A stretch of 64,000 nucleotides of DNA, taken from contig JAETNY010000008.1 in the NCBI GenBank assembly GCA_021771915.1, forward strand, positions 46,417 through 110,416, written 5' to 3'. Made by a program: the position numbers and the translations under genes. This DNA comes from Bacillota bacterium. Lineage in GTDB: Bacteria > Bacillota > Dehalobacteriia > UBA4068 > UBA4997. The first letter of the stretch is position 1, and every line of letters starts with the position of its first letter. The notes below the pieces were generated by a model. It was given only the letters and a program-made list of their open reading frames with translations, had not been told where the DNA came from and did no database searches. Of this stretch, positions 41,982 through 49,449 are shown piece by piece.

Positions 41982-43073
41982 TTAAGCCGGGGGCATATGA
42001 TTGAGAATTAATTGAATTTGCTCCGGCGTTAAATCATAGCCATAGAAATTGCTGTAATAATAGCGAATTTCCTCTTTAATATCCAAATCGACAAAAAGCT
42101 CCGGTTGAATATGTTTAGCAAGATAGAGCATCAGGAGAACGCTTTCGCCGCTATAATCCCAGTTGAAAACACCGGAGGGACAAAGATATACCGCGTCGTT
42201 TTTTAACGCTGTCATACCGCTCCATGCTGGGTTGTCCTTTATAATAGCCGTGTCGTCCATGCGTCCCATGAAAATAATCTCCGGGTCCCAGAACATAATC
42301 TGCTCAATAGTCAGAGTGCTGTTCATTTCCTCCGGGGTGTCCTTGGCTACATAATAACCGCCGGCCAGTTCCACCAGATAATGCGGATAGGAATTTTGGG
42401 AGAAAGTAACAAGCCCTTCGTCAGAGCGAGCATAATATACACGCGGACGCTGTTCGTCAGTTAATAAATCGGTGCGGCTGCGCACATAATTTACTTTTTC
42501 ATCAAAATATTCAATCCAGCGTTCGGCGTTAGTCAATGCTTCACCGCCAAATGCCTGGGCTATTGTGTTGACTTCGGCGCGCTGAAATGCCAGAAAGCCC
42601 TCCAAATCACTATAAGGCAGTTCTCCTGAACATTGAGTGATGACGTAAGGCATATTGATTTCATCAAGCTGGGCGTTCAAATCAGCGTAATCGTGGCAAA
42701 TTACAAATTCTGTGCCGCGGTTTAACATTTCTTCAATATTAGGAGAGCTTGATTTGCCTTCAACGGCAATTTCTGCAATGCGCGGATAGATAAGCCTCGC
42801 CCAGGCGGTATCGCTGGATTTTAAGGTTGTGCCGATGCGGTCGGCAACGCCAAGCAAAAGCGTTTTTTCAAAAGCCGGGCCGGGGAGCAGCATAACATTG
42901 TTGGCATTTGCCGGAACCTGTACTTCCCGGCCGGTTACATCGGTTACCAGATTGGTTTCCGGCTGATTGATATCCGTTTGGGCATTGTTGGGCGTATTTG
43001 ATTGTGTGCAGCCGGATAGCATTGTTAATAACAACGACAGGATTAAAAGAAGATATAAAACATTTTTTTTCAT
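41982..43073 (-). CDS. Substrate-binding lipoprotein of the corrinoid-type ABC importer (BtuF-like)
   Basis: The start 43073 has AAGGAGG 7 bases upstream. A signal peptide ends with lipobox LSGC (Cys about 22). The mature protein is a FecB/BtuF-type periplasmic-binding domain starting at VTDVTGREVQVPANANNV, with the helix-linked two-lobe layout (PNIEEMLNRGTEFVICHDYA, FWDPEIIFMGRMDD). At 363 residues it is slightly longer than average. The preceding leader holds a cobalamin riboswitch and terminators, so expression should fall when B12 is plentiful. Confidence 0.88.
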   Translation of the reverse strand: MKKNVLYLLLILSLLLTMLSGCTQSNTPNNAQTDINQPETNLVTDVTGREVQVPANANNVMLLPGPAFEKTLLLGVADRIGTTLKSSDTAWARLIYPRIAEIAVEGKSSSPNIEEMLNRGTEFVICHDYADLNAQLDEINMPYVITQCSGELPYSDLEGFLAFQRAEVNTIAQAFGGEALTNAERWIEYFDEKVNYVRSRTDLLTDEQRPRVYYARSDEGLVTFSQNSYPHYLVELAGGYYVAKDTPEEMNSTLTIEQIMFWDPEIIFMGRMDDTAIIKDNPAWSGMTALKNDAVYLCPSGVFNWDYSGESVLLMLYLAKHIQPELFVDLDIKEEIRYYYSNFYGYDLTPEQIQLILNHMPPA

Positions 43074-43199
43074 AAAAAAACCTCCTTGGCGCATAAACAC
43101 CATGAATGATGTTATGCAATTTTAAATATTATATAATTATAATGTTTTAATACAGCGATAATAAAGCTATTTATTATCTACCTGCAAAATAGCAAACGT

Positions 43200-43239
43200 C
43201 CTCTTACTTATAGCTTATGAACTGGATATAAGCAAGAGG
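43200..43239. repeat. Leader inverted repeat, 13-bp arms
   Basis: CCTCTTACTTATA and TATAAGCAAGAGG with one mismatch, 14-base loop. It lies in the long leader between the riboswitch and the binding-protein gene. Confidence 0.6.
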
Positions 43240-43339
43240 GCACTTGCCAAAAGGAGAAATATTAAAAAGAAGGAACGACAAAAAAGTCAGCTCCTTGGAA
43301 AGATTCAAGGTTAGACAGATACTAAATGAACTCTTCAAG

Positions 43340-43375
43340 CCGGCTGCTTGCTGCCTACTTTCAGCAAGCAGCCGG
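43340..43375. repeat. Leader inverted repeat, perfect 14-bp GC-rich arms
   Basis: CCGGCTGCTTGCTG and CAGCAAGCAGCCGG flank an 8-base loop. No T-run follows on either strand, so it is not a standard terminator; mRNA processing or stabilisation is possible. Confidence 0.65.
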
Positions 43376-43490
43376 ACTTAAAGATTTACAGAAGAAAATT
43401 CAACCGTGGATTTAGAAAAATATTAGTAATGTCTGGTTCCGGGAAAATGAACCAAAAACACAACAAGCTGTAAACGGAAAGATTCAACAA

Positions 43491-43546
43491 AAAAAGCCAA
43501 CCACAAGGGATGGCAAAAAAATAAACGATTCGCTGGTGGAATCGTT
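43491..43546 (-). terminator. Tandem terminators, riboswitch expression platform
   Basis: On the minus strand the first hairpin (43546-43524, arms AACGATTC/GAATCGTT) is followed by TATTTTTTT, and a second (43514-43496, GCCATCC/GGTTGGC) by TTTTTTTG. They lie 30-80 bp after the B12 aptamer and would stop transcription when cobalamin is bound. Confidence 0.75.
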
Positions 43547-43574
43547 GAAAGAAAAATAATAAAGTCTGCCAAGC

Positions 43575-43715
43575 CTCCCACCCTAAAGGCTTTAACAAAC
43601 CCTTTTCAATTGGTAACCTGACTTATGCCAGCTGATGCTGACAATCACAGTAGAGCTTGGACTGTGTCGGATTTTCACCGACTTCCCCATTTGAAAGGTT
43701 TTATTGGAATATTTA
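43575..43715 (-). ncRNA. Cobalamin riboswitch (B12 aptamer)
   Basis: The minus strand reads GGGGAAGTCGGTGAAAATCC, GACACAGTCCAAGCTCTACT, GTGA and later AGTCAGGTTACC. These match the core B12-box elements (GGGAAgucGGUGaAAaUCCgaC, CuACUGUgA, aGuCAGGagAC). A promoter lies 20-45 bp upstream and terminators just downstream. The controlled genes are the binding protein, permease and ATPase at 43073-40147. The regulated ligand is thus adenosyl- or other cobalamin. Confidence 0.85.
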
Positions 43716-43735
43716 GTTGTTAAAATTATGCATTT

Positions 43736-43764
43736 ATTTTAATACAGAAAAATAGGATTGTCAA
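43736..43764 (-). promoter_or_regulatory. Promoter of the cobalamin-riboswitch transcript
   Basis: Minus strand TTGACA (43764-43759), 17-base spacer, TAAAAT (43741-43736), placing the start just before the aptamer. Confidence 0.75.
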
Positions 43765-43813
43765 TATCATTTTGAAAAATTTTTCAGAAAAAATATTTTT
43801 CAAAATGATATTG
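43762..43813. repeat. Perfect 19-bp inverted repeat overlapping the -35 of the riboswitch promoter
   Basis: Arms CAATATCATTTTGAAAAAT (43762-43780) and its exact complement (43795-43813) with a 14-base loop. The left arm shares bases with the -35 element, so bound protein or extrusion would affect the promoter. It could also be the end of a vanished mobile element. Confidence 0.7.
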
Positions 43814-43911
43814 CATTTAAAAAAATAGATGTATACTGAAAAAAGATATTTGAAAAGAAGAATATGATTATTGGCAAGTGCGTTAAGTACAATGCCCAGA
43901 TTATGGTATAG

Positions 43912-44327
43912 GTTAAGGTAAACCATTTAAGCCCCTTTATTGTTACCAACGAAACCGAAAAAGAGGTTGTGGAGAAGCCGCAGAACGGCGCAATGAACTT
44001 CAGCGACGTTAAAGAAAATCAATGGTTTTATTGAATTGGGCTAACTCTGCCGGTCTTATTCAGGGTTATGAGAATAACAATCTGAACCCACAGGGCAAGG
44101 CTGCCAGAGCCGCGGCGGCGCGGCCAAGACCGGAAGATAAGCCGCAATCAGATGGCGCTTATGGCGTAAATCAAACTAAAACGGCAGCCAGTAATGCTTA
44201 TGCTATGGGCCGGAAACTGGCTCAGAAACAAAAAAACTCAAAGAAAATCCAGCAATCGAAAAACAGTTTGAAAGCAGAGCAATTTAATGAAAATGTTCCG
44301 AAAACGCAAAACTACGATAAGCCATAA
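43912..44327 (+). pseudogene. C-terminal remnant of an SLH surface protein joined to unrelated coding debris
   Basis: The first frame reads VNHLSPFIVTNETEKEVVEK, then MNFSDVKENQWFY and a TGA at 44032-44034. Shifted by a frame, the SLH continues as LNWANSAGLIQGYENNNLNP with GKAARA. After that the sequence changes to a basic tail (MGRKLAQKQKNSKKIQQSK) of unknown origin. At 44328-44578 there is only another short basic frame (KIKPKEHLAGSFIKSKAP), likely debris of the same source. Confidence 0.6.
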
Positions 44328-44578
44328 GTGAAAGTCACACTTTCTGTGTGTATATGAACCTGCCTGAAAGCAATGCTTATTATCTGGAGATAAGGTTGTA
44401 AATATAACGGACGTGAAATTAAAAATCAAACCAAAGGAGCATTTAGCTGGGAGTTTTATAAAAAGTAAGGCGCCGGCAAAACGTATTAAGGAGAGGCCAA
44501 ACGGAAAAGACAAGTATTGTTGAAATGTGCATAAACGGCTATGGAATCCCTATCAATCCATTTTATAACCTGTTTTTA

Positions 44579-44908
44579 TCACCTGTTTTTATCACCCCAT
44601 TCACACATTCCGTCTAAAATTGGAATTAAAGATTTTCCACGTTCTGTTAAGCTATATTCTACTTTGGGTGGGATTTGTGGATATTCTTTTCTATGCACTA
44701 ATTGGTCTGCTTCTAATTCTTTTAAAGTGGAGCTTAAAGTCTTATAAGAAATTTCACTGATATATTTTTTCATTTCGTTAAAACGGACAACTCCGAACTC
44801 CATTAAAGTATACAAAATAGTCATTTTATATTTGCCGTTGATTAATGACAATGTATAACTGAAACCTGTTGTTTCAAGACATTCATTCAAAATGCAGCGT
44901 TCACTCAT
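44579..44908 (-). CDS. HxlR-family transcriptional regulator
   Basis: The 109-residue winged-helix protein shows the family core INGKYKMTILYTLMEFGVVR, NEMKKYISEISYKTLSSTLK and VEYSLTERGKSLIPILDGM. An N-terminal Cys pair (RCILNEC) may sense redox or electrophiles as in YodB-like members. It is divergent from the FMN-reductase genes at 45054, which it probably represses through the dyad at 44947-44973. Confidence 0.9.
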   Translation of the reverse strand: MSERCILNECLETTGFSYTLSLINGKYKMTILYTLMEFGVVRFNEMKKYISEISYKTLSSTLKELEADQLVHRKEYPQIPPKVEYSLTERGKSLIPILDGMCEWGDKNR

Positions 44909-44946
44909 TTTACACTCTCCTTAAGGTAAGTATATAACTTTATTGT

Positions 44947-44973
44947 AAGTATCGCACTTATATGTGCGTACTT
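44947..44973. promoter_or_regulatory. Likely HxlR operator
   Basis: AAGTATCGCAC and GTGCGTACTT (one extra base in the left arm) flank a TTATAT centre midway between the HxlR gene and the reductase operon. HxlR regulators bind such dyads. Confidence 0.55.
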
Positions 44974-45053
44974 GATTTTATTTCAATTCTTGCTAAGATT
45001 ATAATATAAAAAGAAGAGAAAGTCAATCTCACAGAATTAGGAGGACATATTTT

Positions 45054-45602
45054 ATGAGCAAAAAAATTATTATTCTCAATGGAAGTCCAAGAAAAGCCGG
45101 AAATACAACGGCATTAACGGCAGAATTTAAGAAAGGCGCAGAGGAAGCCGGAAACACCGTGACAGAGTTTTTTCTTGACGGTATGAACATAAATGGTTGT
45201 AAAGGCTGTTTGGGCGGCGGTAAAAACCCGGATAGCCCTTGTGTTCAAAAAGACGATATGGATAAAATTTATCCTGTTTACAAGGGAGCGGATATAGTTG
45301 TTCTTGCAACACCGCTTTACTATTGGACTATCAGCGGTCAATTAAAAACTGCCTTTGACCGCTTATTTGCTGTTGCGGAATGTGACCCAAATTATCAAAA
45401 CCCTAAAAAGGAAAGTGTTCTCATTATGGCAGCCGAGGGCTACGGCTTTGAAGAAACTCTTTATTGGTATGAACATCTTGACAAACATTTAGGGTGGAAA
45501 AGCATTGGAAAAGTGCTTTGCGGCGGTGTAATGGCCATGGGAGACATTGCCGGAAAACCAGAGTTACAGGAAGCCTACAATTTAGGAAAATCAATTCAAT
45601 AA
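45054..45602 (+). CDS. NADPH-dependent FMN reductase / flavodoxin-family protein
   Basis: The 182-residue protein has the flavin phosphate loop ILNGSPRKAGNTTALTAEF, a CKGCLGGG segment and the LYYWTISGQLKTAFDRL helix of this family. ATG follows AGGAGG by 9 bases. It is complete, unlike the related N-terminal half in the chimera at 26386-26817. It is followed after 18 bp by a flavin reductase domain protein and controlled by the divergent HxlR. Confidence 0.9.
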   Translation: MSKKIIILNGSPRKAGNTTALTAEFKKGAEEAGNTVTEFFLDGMNINGCKGCLGGGKNPDSPCVQKDDMDKIYPVYKGADIVVLATPLYYWTISGQLKTAFDRLFAVAECDPNYQNPKKESVLIMAAEGYGFEETLYWYEHLDKHLGWKSIGKVLCGGVMAMGDIAGKPELQEAYNLGKSIQ

Positions 45603-45620
45603 AGAAAGGAATTTGTTACT

Positions 45621-46118
45621 ATGAATAAAATCAATTTACCCCAAGCTGCAAAATTAACTTCTCCAAATCCGGTAAGTGTTGTATGCACCATGAAGCCGGA
45701 CGGTTCAACCAACCTTGCCACTGTTTCATGGTGGACTTATCTTTCCTTTAATCCGAATATGATTGCTTATGCAATGGCAAAAACCTCATACAGCGGCGAA
45801 ATGGTACGGAATACAAAAAAAGTTATTCTTACAATTCCCGGCGCGGAAATTGCAGACGCAGTAATGGGGTGTGGAAGCACTACGGGGCGCAACATGGATA
45901 AGGCAGAGAAGTTTGGTATTGAACTTGCAGAGATAGAGGGAAACAGTATCAAAATTCCTTTTCATAGCCGTGTGGCAATTCAATGTAGTTTAAAAGAATA
46001 TTACGAGGTTGGCAATCACTATCTGTATATTTGCAATGTAGAACAGGTTTATGGGAATGACGCAGAAGAAGCGTTGTTTGCATGGAATGGTTATTCACAG
46101 TTACGTCCGGCAAAATAA
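45621..46118 (+). CDS. Flavin reductase-like FMN-binding split-barrel protein
   Basis: The 165-residue protein has the flavoredoxin/flavin reductase pattern: PNPVSVVCTMKPDGSTNLAT, NPNMIAYAMAKTSYSGEMVR and HYLYICNVEQV. AAAGGAA precedes ATG 45621. It is the second gene of the HxlR-regulated operon; together the two could reduce quinones or aromatic electrophiles (inference). Confidence 0.88.
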   Translation: MNKINLPQAAKLTSPNPVSVVCTMKPDGSTNLATVSWWTYLSFNPNMIAYAMAKTSYSGEMVRNTKKVILTIPGAEIADAVMGCGSTTGRNMDKAEKFGIELAEIEGNSIKIPFHSRVAIQCSLKEYYEVGNHYLYICNVEQVYGNDAEEALFAWNGYSQLRPAK

Positions 46119-46331
46119 AAAAGCCCATGTTGCCGAACTTATCTTTGAATAATTTAGTTCCCCTTGTGGCAAAACGACAATTGCCATTATGTTTACATTA
46201 TACCATAAAAAGCAGATGATACAAGAAAAGCTAATTTTAACGCTAATATATTGAAAATTTGCATATAAAATGCTATGCTATTCCCAGGAGATTTAGATTG
46301 CGGCTGGATTTGTAGCAGGAGAGTATTTGTT

Positions 46332-46754
46332 GTGGAAGAATTACTGGTTTGCGTATTATTATTGTGTGAGGGGTTTAATTTTGAGGAAGAGTATCAGGAA
46401 ACACTTGATAAATTATTTATGCTAAATTCTGAAAATGAAGTTCTGTTGGATTTGGAGTTTATGTCGGACGATATTAAAGGCAGTTGTTTGTATTTGAAAG
46501 CACATTTTAATTATACGGAGTTTAATGCAGATAAATTTGGTCAATTTTTGATGCAAAAGCTTGCCGTTTTATATGAGCAAGATAAATTGCGGCATTTTGC
46601 GGCTAAGATGTATTCCTTATGGCAAAATCTGCCGGATAATATATCCTGTGAGGAGCCTTTCTGGACGCTTTGTTATGCTGATGACCCCTTATCCTGGGGA
46701 GATGAAAGACAGTGCAGAGAGCTTTACGAAGAAATGTTGAATTATTATAAATGA
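46332..46754 (+). CDS. Acidic hypothetical protein
   Basis: The start GTG 46332 has AGGAG 10 bases upstream; the open frame reaches ATG 46275, which lacks a ribosome site. The 140-residue acidic, helical protein (FNFEEEYQETLDKLFMLNSE ... LSWGDERQCRELYEEMLNYY) has no recognised domain. Its stop overlaps the YbhB remnant's ATG by 4 bp (46751-46754), which suggests co-translation with the former gene. Size and charge would also fit an immunity or antitoxin-type protein, but nothing shows this. Confidence 0.5.
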   Translation: MEELLVCVLLLCEGFNFEEEYQETLDKLFMLNSENEVLLDLEFMSDDIKGSCLYLKAHFNYTEFNADKFGQFLMQKLAVLYEQDKLRHFAAKMYSLWQNLPDNISCEEPFWTLCYADDPLSWGDERQCRELYEEMLNYYK

Positions 46755-47025
46755 AACAGGAAATTTTACAATTTGAATGTGTCGGTATAAAGGACGGAGG
46801 CGTTTTTCCGTTAGCTAATACCGGGCGTGGGCTTGATGTTTCACCGGAATTTGTAATACATAATTTAGCGCAAAATGCACAGACGCTGGCTGTAATCCTG
46901 GAGGGCTTAAGCCACCCAATAAAGCTTGGCTGGATATAGGAACTGCTGCAACCAAGCGAAAGGTGCTGAAAATGGCGGCTGGACATATTGTTCAGCAAGG
47001 CGGCATTTGCGCTTATTTTGAATAA
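46751..47025 (+). pseudogene. YbhB/Raf-kinase-inhibitor-like gene with internal deletion and frameshift
   Basis: The first 56 residues (LANTGRGLDVSPEFVIHNLA, VILEGLSHPI) are the N-terminal ligand-binding region of YbhB/PEBP proteins. The frame then stops at 46939; the next frame supplies the family's end (KRKVLKMAAGHIVQQGG, AYFE) up to 47025. The central ~70 residues are gone. Usual length is about 160. Confidence 0.7.
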
Positions 47026-47050
47026 GGTTTAAGGTTCAGGTAATATTGCG

Positions 47051-47806
47051 ATGAGAAAACGCTTGTATGAAATTATATCAGCCTCAAAGGGACATGACAA
47101 AGTAAGCTTTGTTTATGACATTTTTATGATACTTGTTATATTGGCAAGCCTGCTTCCTTTGATGTTCAAGCAATCGGTGGCTGCATTTGAAATTATAGAT
47201 AAGGTTTGTGTGGGAATTTTTATTGCCGATTATCTGCTTAGGTGGTTGACGGCAGATTATAAATTATTGGAAAGAAATATTATAGCGTTCTTGAAATATC
47301 CGTTTTCGGCAATGGCAATCGTGGATTTGGTTTCCATTCTGCCATCGCTGACGGTTCTGAATCAAAGTTTCAAGCTGCTGCGTCTGTTACGGCTGTTCCG
47401 TGCCATGCGAGTATTTCGTGCTTTCAAGCTGTTTCGTTATTCAAAAAATGCCCAAATCATTTATAATGTTTTCAAAAAGCAGAAAGACTTACTTAGCTAT
47501 GTTTTGATACTTACGATTAGTTATATTATTATTTCGGCGCTGGTTATATTCAATGTGGAGCCGGATTCGTTTGATTCGTTGTTTGAGGCTGTTTATTGGG
47601 CGACGATTTCTTTAACTACCGTAGGTTACGGCGATATTTATCCTGTTACCGAAGTTGGCAGAATTATTACGATGATTTCTTCTCTTTTTGGTATTGCTGT
47701 TGTTGCTTTGCCGTCAGGCATTATTACTGCCGGATATATGGCGGAACTTAACAAAATTACAGATGGCGAAAATGATGAAGTACCGGAAACGAAACAGACT
47801 TTTTGA
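47051..47806 (+). CDS. Voltage-gated-type potassium channel
   Basis: The 251-residue protein has six predicted membrane segments, an S4-like segment with regular Arg (LLRLLRLFRAMRVFRAFKLF) and the selectivity filter TVGYGD (190-195). It has the S1-S6 layout of bacterial ion transporter family members without a large cytoplasmic RCK domain. It starts 25 bp after the YbhB remnant. The protein is complete and probably functional. Confidence 0.92.
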   Translation: MRKRLYEIISASKGHDKVSFVYDIFMILVILASLLPLMFKQSVAAFEIIDKVCVGIFIADYLLRWLTADYKLLERNIIAFLKYPFSAMAIVDLVSILPSLTVLNQSFKLLRLLRLFRAMRVFRAFKLFRYSKNAQIIYNVFKKQKDLLSYVLILTISYIIISALVIFNVEPDSFDSLFEAVYWATISLTTVGYGDIYPVTEVGRIITMISSLFGIAVVALPSGIITAGYMAELNKITDGENDEVPETKQTF

Positions 47807-47929
47807 TAGGTTTTTGAGCAATATTTGGGTCTAATATTGATGTATGAAATTATGCAGCAGATTGCAAAAAATAACAAAACAGGATAATCAGTTGCTCTTA
47901 CAACCAATTATCCTGTTATATAAATCTGG

Positions 47930-48850
47930 TTACATAATAAATAAATTAGTAAGCAGCCCGGTAAGCAATGCAAACAGCATAACAAAAAGCAAATAAAGCA
48001 CAAAGTTTTTCAGCCCTAGCACAATCTTGACCGCTCCCATGTTAGTTATTTTAGTGGCCGGACCGGTTATCATAAATGCTGCCGCACTGCCAAGGCTCAT
48101 GCCGTCCGCCAGCCAGGCCTGCAATAAGGGAATGGTGCAGCCGCCGCAGGCGTAAAGCGGCACGCCTATGGTGGCTGCCATCAGTACCCCAAATCCCTGA
48201 TTGTTGCCAAAGAAACCGGCCACCAGCTCCGCCGGCACATAACGCTGAAAAAGGGCAGATAAAATCACACCCAGCAAAAACATTGGGCCGGTGGCTTTCA
48301 GATTACGTCCCAGATTTTTCAAAAACCGTAGCAGCAGATTGGGGTCTGTATCATGACAGGCCTGCTCCTGAAAGCCGGTAAAATTGAAAAATTTCACCGG
48401 CCGCCGCAGAAAATAGAGCAGCAAACCAGCGGTAATACCATATAAAAAGCAGGAAAGCAAGCGCACCGCCAGTGCCTGTGACCCCAACGCCATACTGTAT
48501 AATATCAGCTGAGGATTAAGCAAAACAGAACTCATCATAAAAGCCGCCAGCTAGTATTCCGGTACGCCATAAGCCGCAAAGCTTGCCGCCAGGGGAATAG
48601 TTACGTACATACACAAGGGCGAAGCTATACCCAGCAGACTGGCCGGAATAATACCCAGTACTCCCAGCCGCCGCTCGGTCAGCCCTCGCACCGCATTGTG
48701 AATACTCTCCTTAGCAAAAACCGCTATCGCCGAGCCAAGCAGCATACCAAGCAGCCAAAAAGGGAAAATCTGGCGCAGCTGCAAATCAAAGTAATACCAA
48801 AGATAGACAAATTCTCTTTGTAAAACGGCCAGCATTGCCAGACCTCCCAT
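47930..48850 (-). pseudogene. YraQ/ArsP-type permease split by an in-frame TAG
   Basis: The N-terminal 99 residues (48850-48551) read ASLLGIASPLCMYVTIPLAA and end GVPEY-TAG; the same frame continues LAAFMMSSVLLNPQLILYSM through FGNNQGFGVLMAATIGVPLY and ACGGCTIPLLQAW to 47930. Without the TAG (48551-48553) it is a normal ~306-residue permease. A Trp (TGG) is common at this point, so one G to A change explains it. A restart at ATG 48538 (202 residues) would give only half the helices. The gene follows an ECF S component in the same operon. Members of this family move arsenicals or unknown solutes. Confidence 0.75.
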
Positions 48851-49436
48851 TTATTAAAGTTAAAATATTTATTGCGCCTGCGCCGGAACGTTGGCGCTTT
48901 CTCTTTTGAAAGGCACCCAACCCGGTACGGTGCAGCGCTACCATTATGCTCGGCAATAAAATGAGTTGCAGAATAATACCGGGGATAGCGTTCAGCAGCG
49001 CCCCTGCCATAAACATCTGCCAGCTAAAGCCTGCGCCGCCAATCCCCAGCAGGCAAATCTCCGCCACACCCCAAACCAGCCGCCCGGCCAGCATAGCGGC
49101 AATCAGGCAGCGATAAAGAGAGATAACGCACTGCCAACGCGCATGGTTATACAGCCAACCAACAACTGCGCCGTAAGTGGCAAGTTCAAATGCCATTGCC
49201 GTACCGTTGGGGAAAAGCGGCGGCATATCAAACAGCATATAACGCAGCAGGGGCAGTATAAAGCCCAAGGTCAGGCCATACTGCCAGCCGCAAATCAGGC
49301 CGCAGAGCAGCACGGGAATGTGCATTGGCAGCAGCATATTGCCAATCTGCGGCACCTGGCCGGTTACAAAGGGCAGCACCAGCCCCAGAGCCAGAAACAT
49401 AGCCGCATAACAAAGCGTTTTTGTTGATTTACTCAA
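48786..49436 (-). CDS. ECF transporter S component (second copy)
   Basis: TTG 49436 follows GGAGGAG. The first ~185 residues are about three quarters identical by eye to the S component at 15883 (KTLCYAAMFLALGLVLPFVT, GNMLLPMHIPVLLCGLICGW). The last ~30 residues (AINILTLINGRSGNAGRFTK) run beyond the normal end and overlap the permease start by 65 bp, so a frameshift near 48880 probably extended it. Substrate unknown. As at 15883, a ferredoxin-type AKR lies in the same operon. Confidence 0.8.
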   Translation of the reverse strand: MSKSTKTLCYAAMFLALGLVLPFVTGQVPQIGNMLLPMHIPVLLCGLICGWQYGLTLGFILPLLRYMLFDMPPLFPNGTAMAFELATYGAVVGWLYNHARWQCVISLYRCLIAAMLAGRLVWGVAEICLLGIGGAGFSWQMFMAGALLNAIPGIILQLILLPSIMVALHRTGLGAFQKRKRQRSGAGAINILTLINGRSGNAGRFTKRICLSLVLL

Positions 49437-49449
49437 TGCTATCTCCTCC

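Noticed and set aside
43386..43598. 70-codon minus-strand frame between the B12 aptamer and the importer
   Set aside because: It overlaps the riboswitch terminators and has no ribosome site; its hydrophobic, Phe-rich sequence comes from the T-runs.
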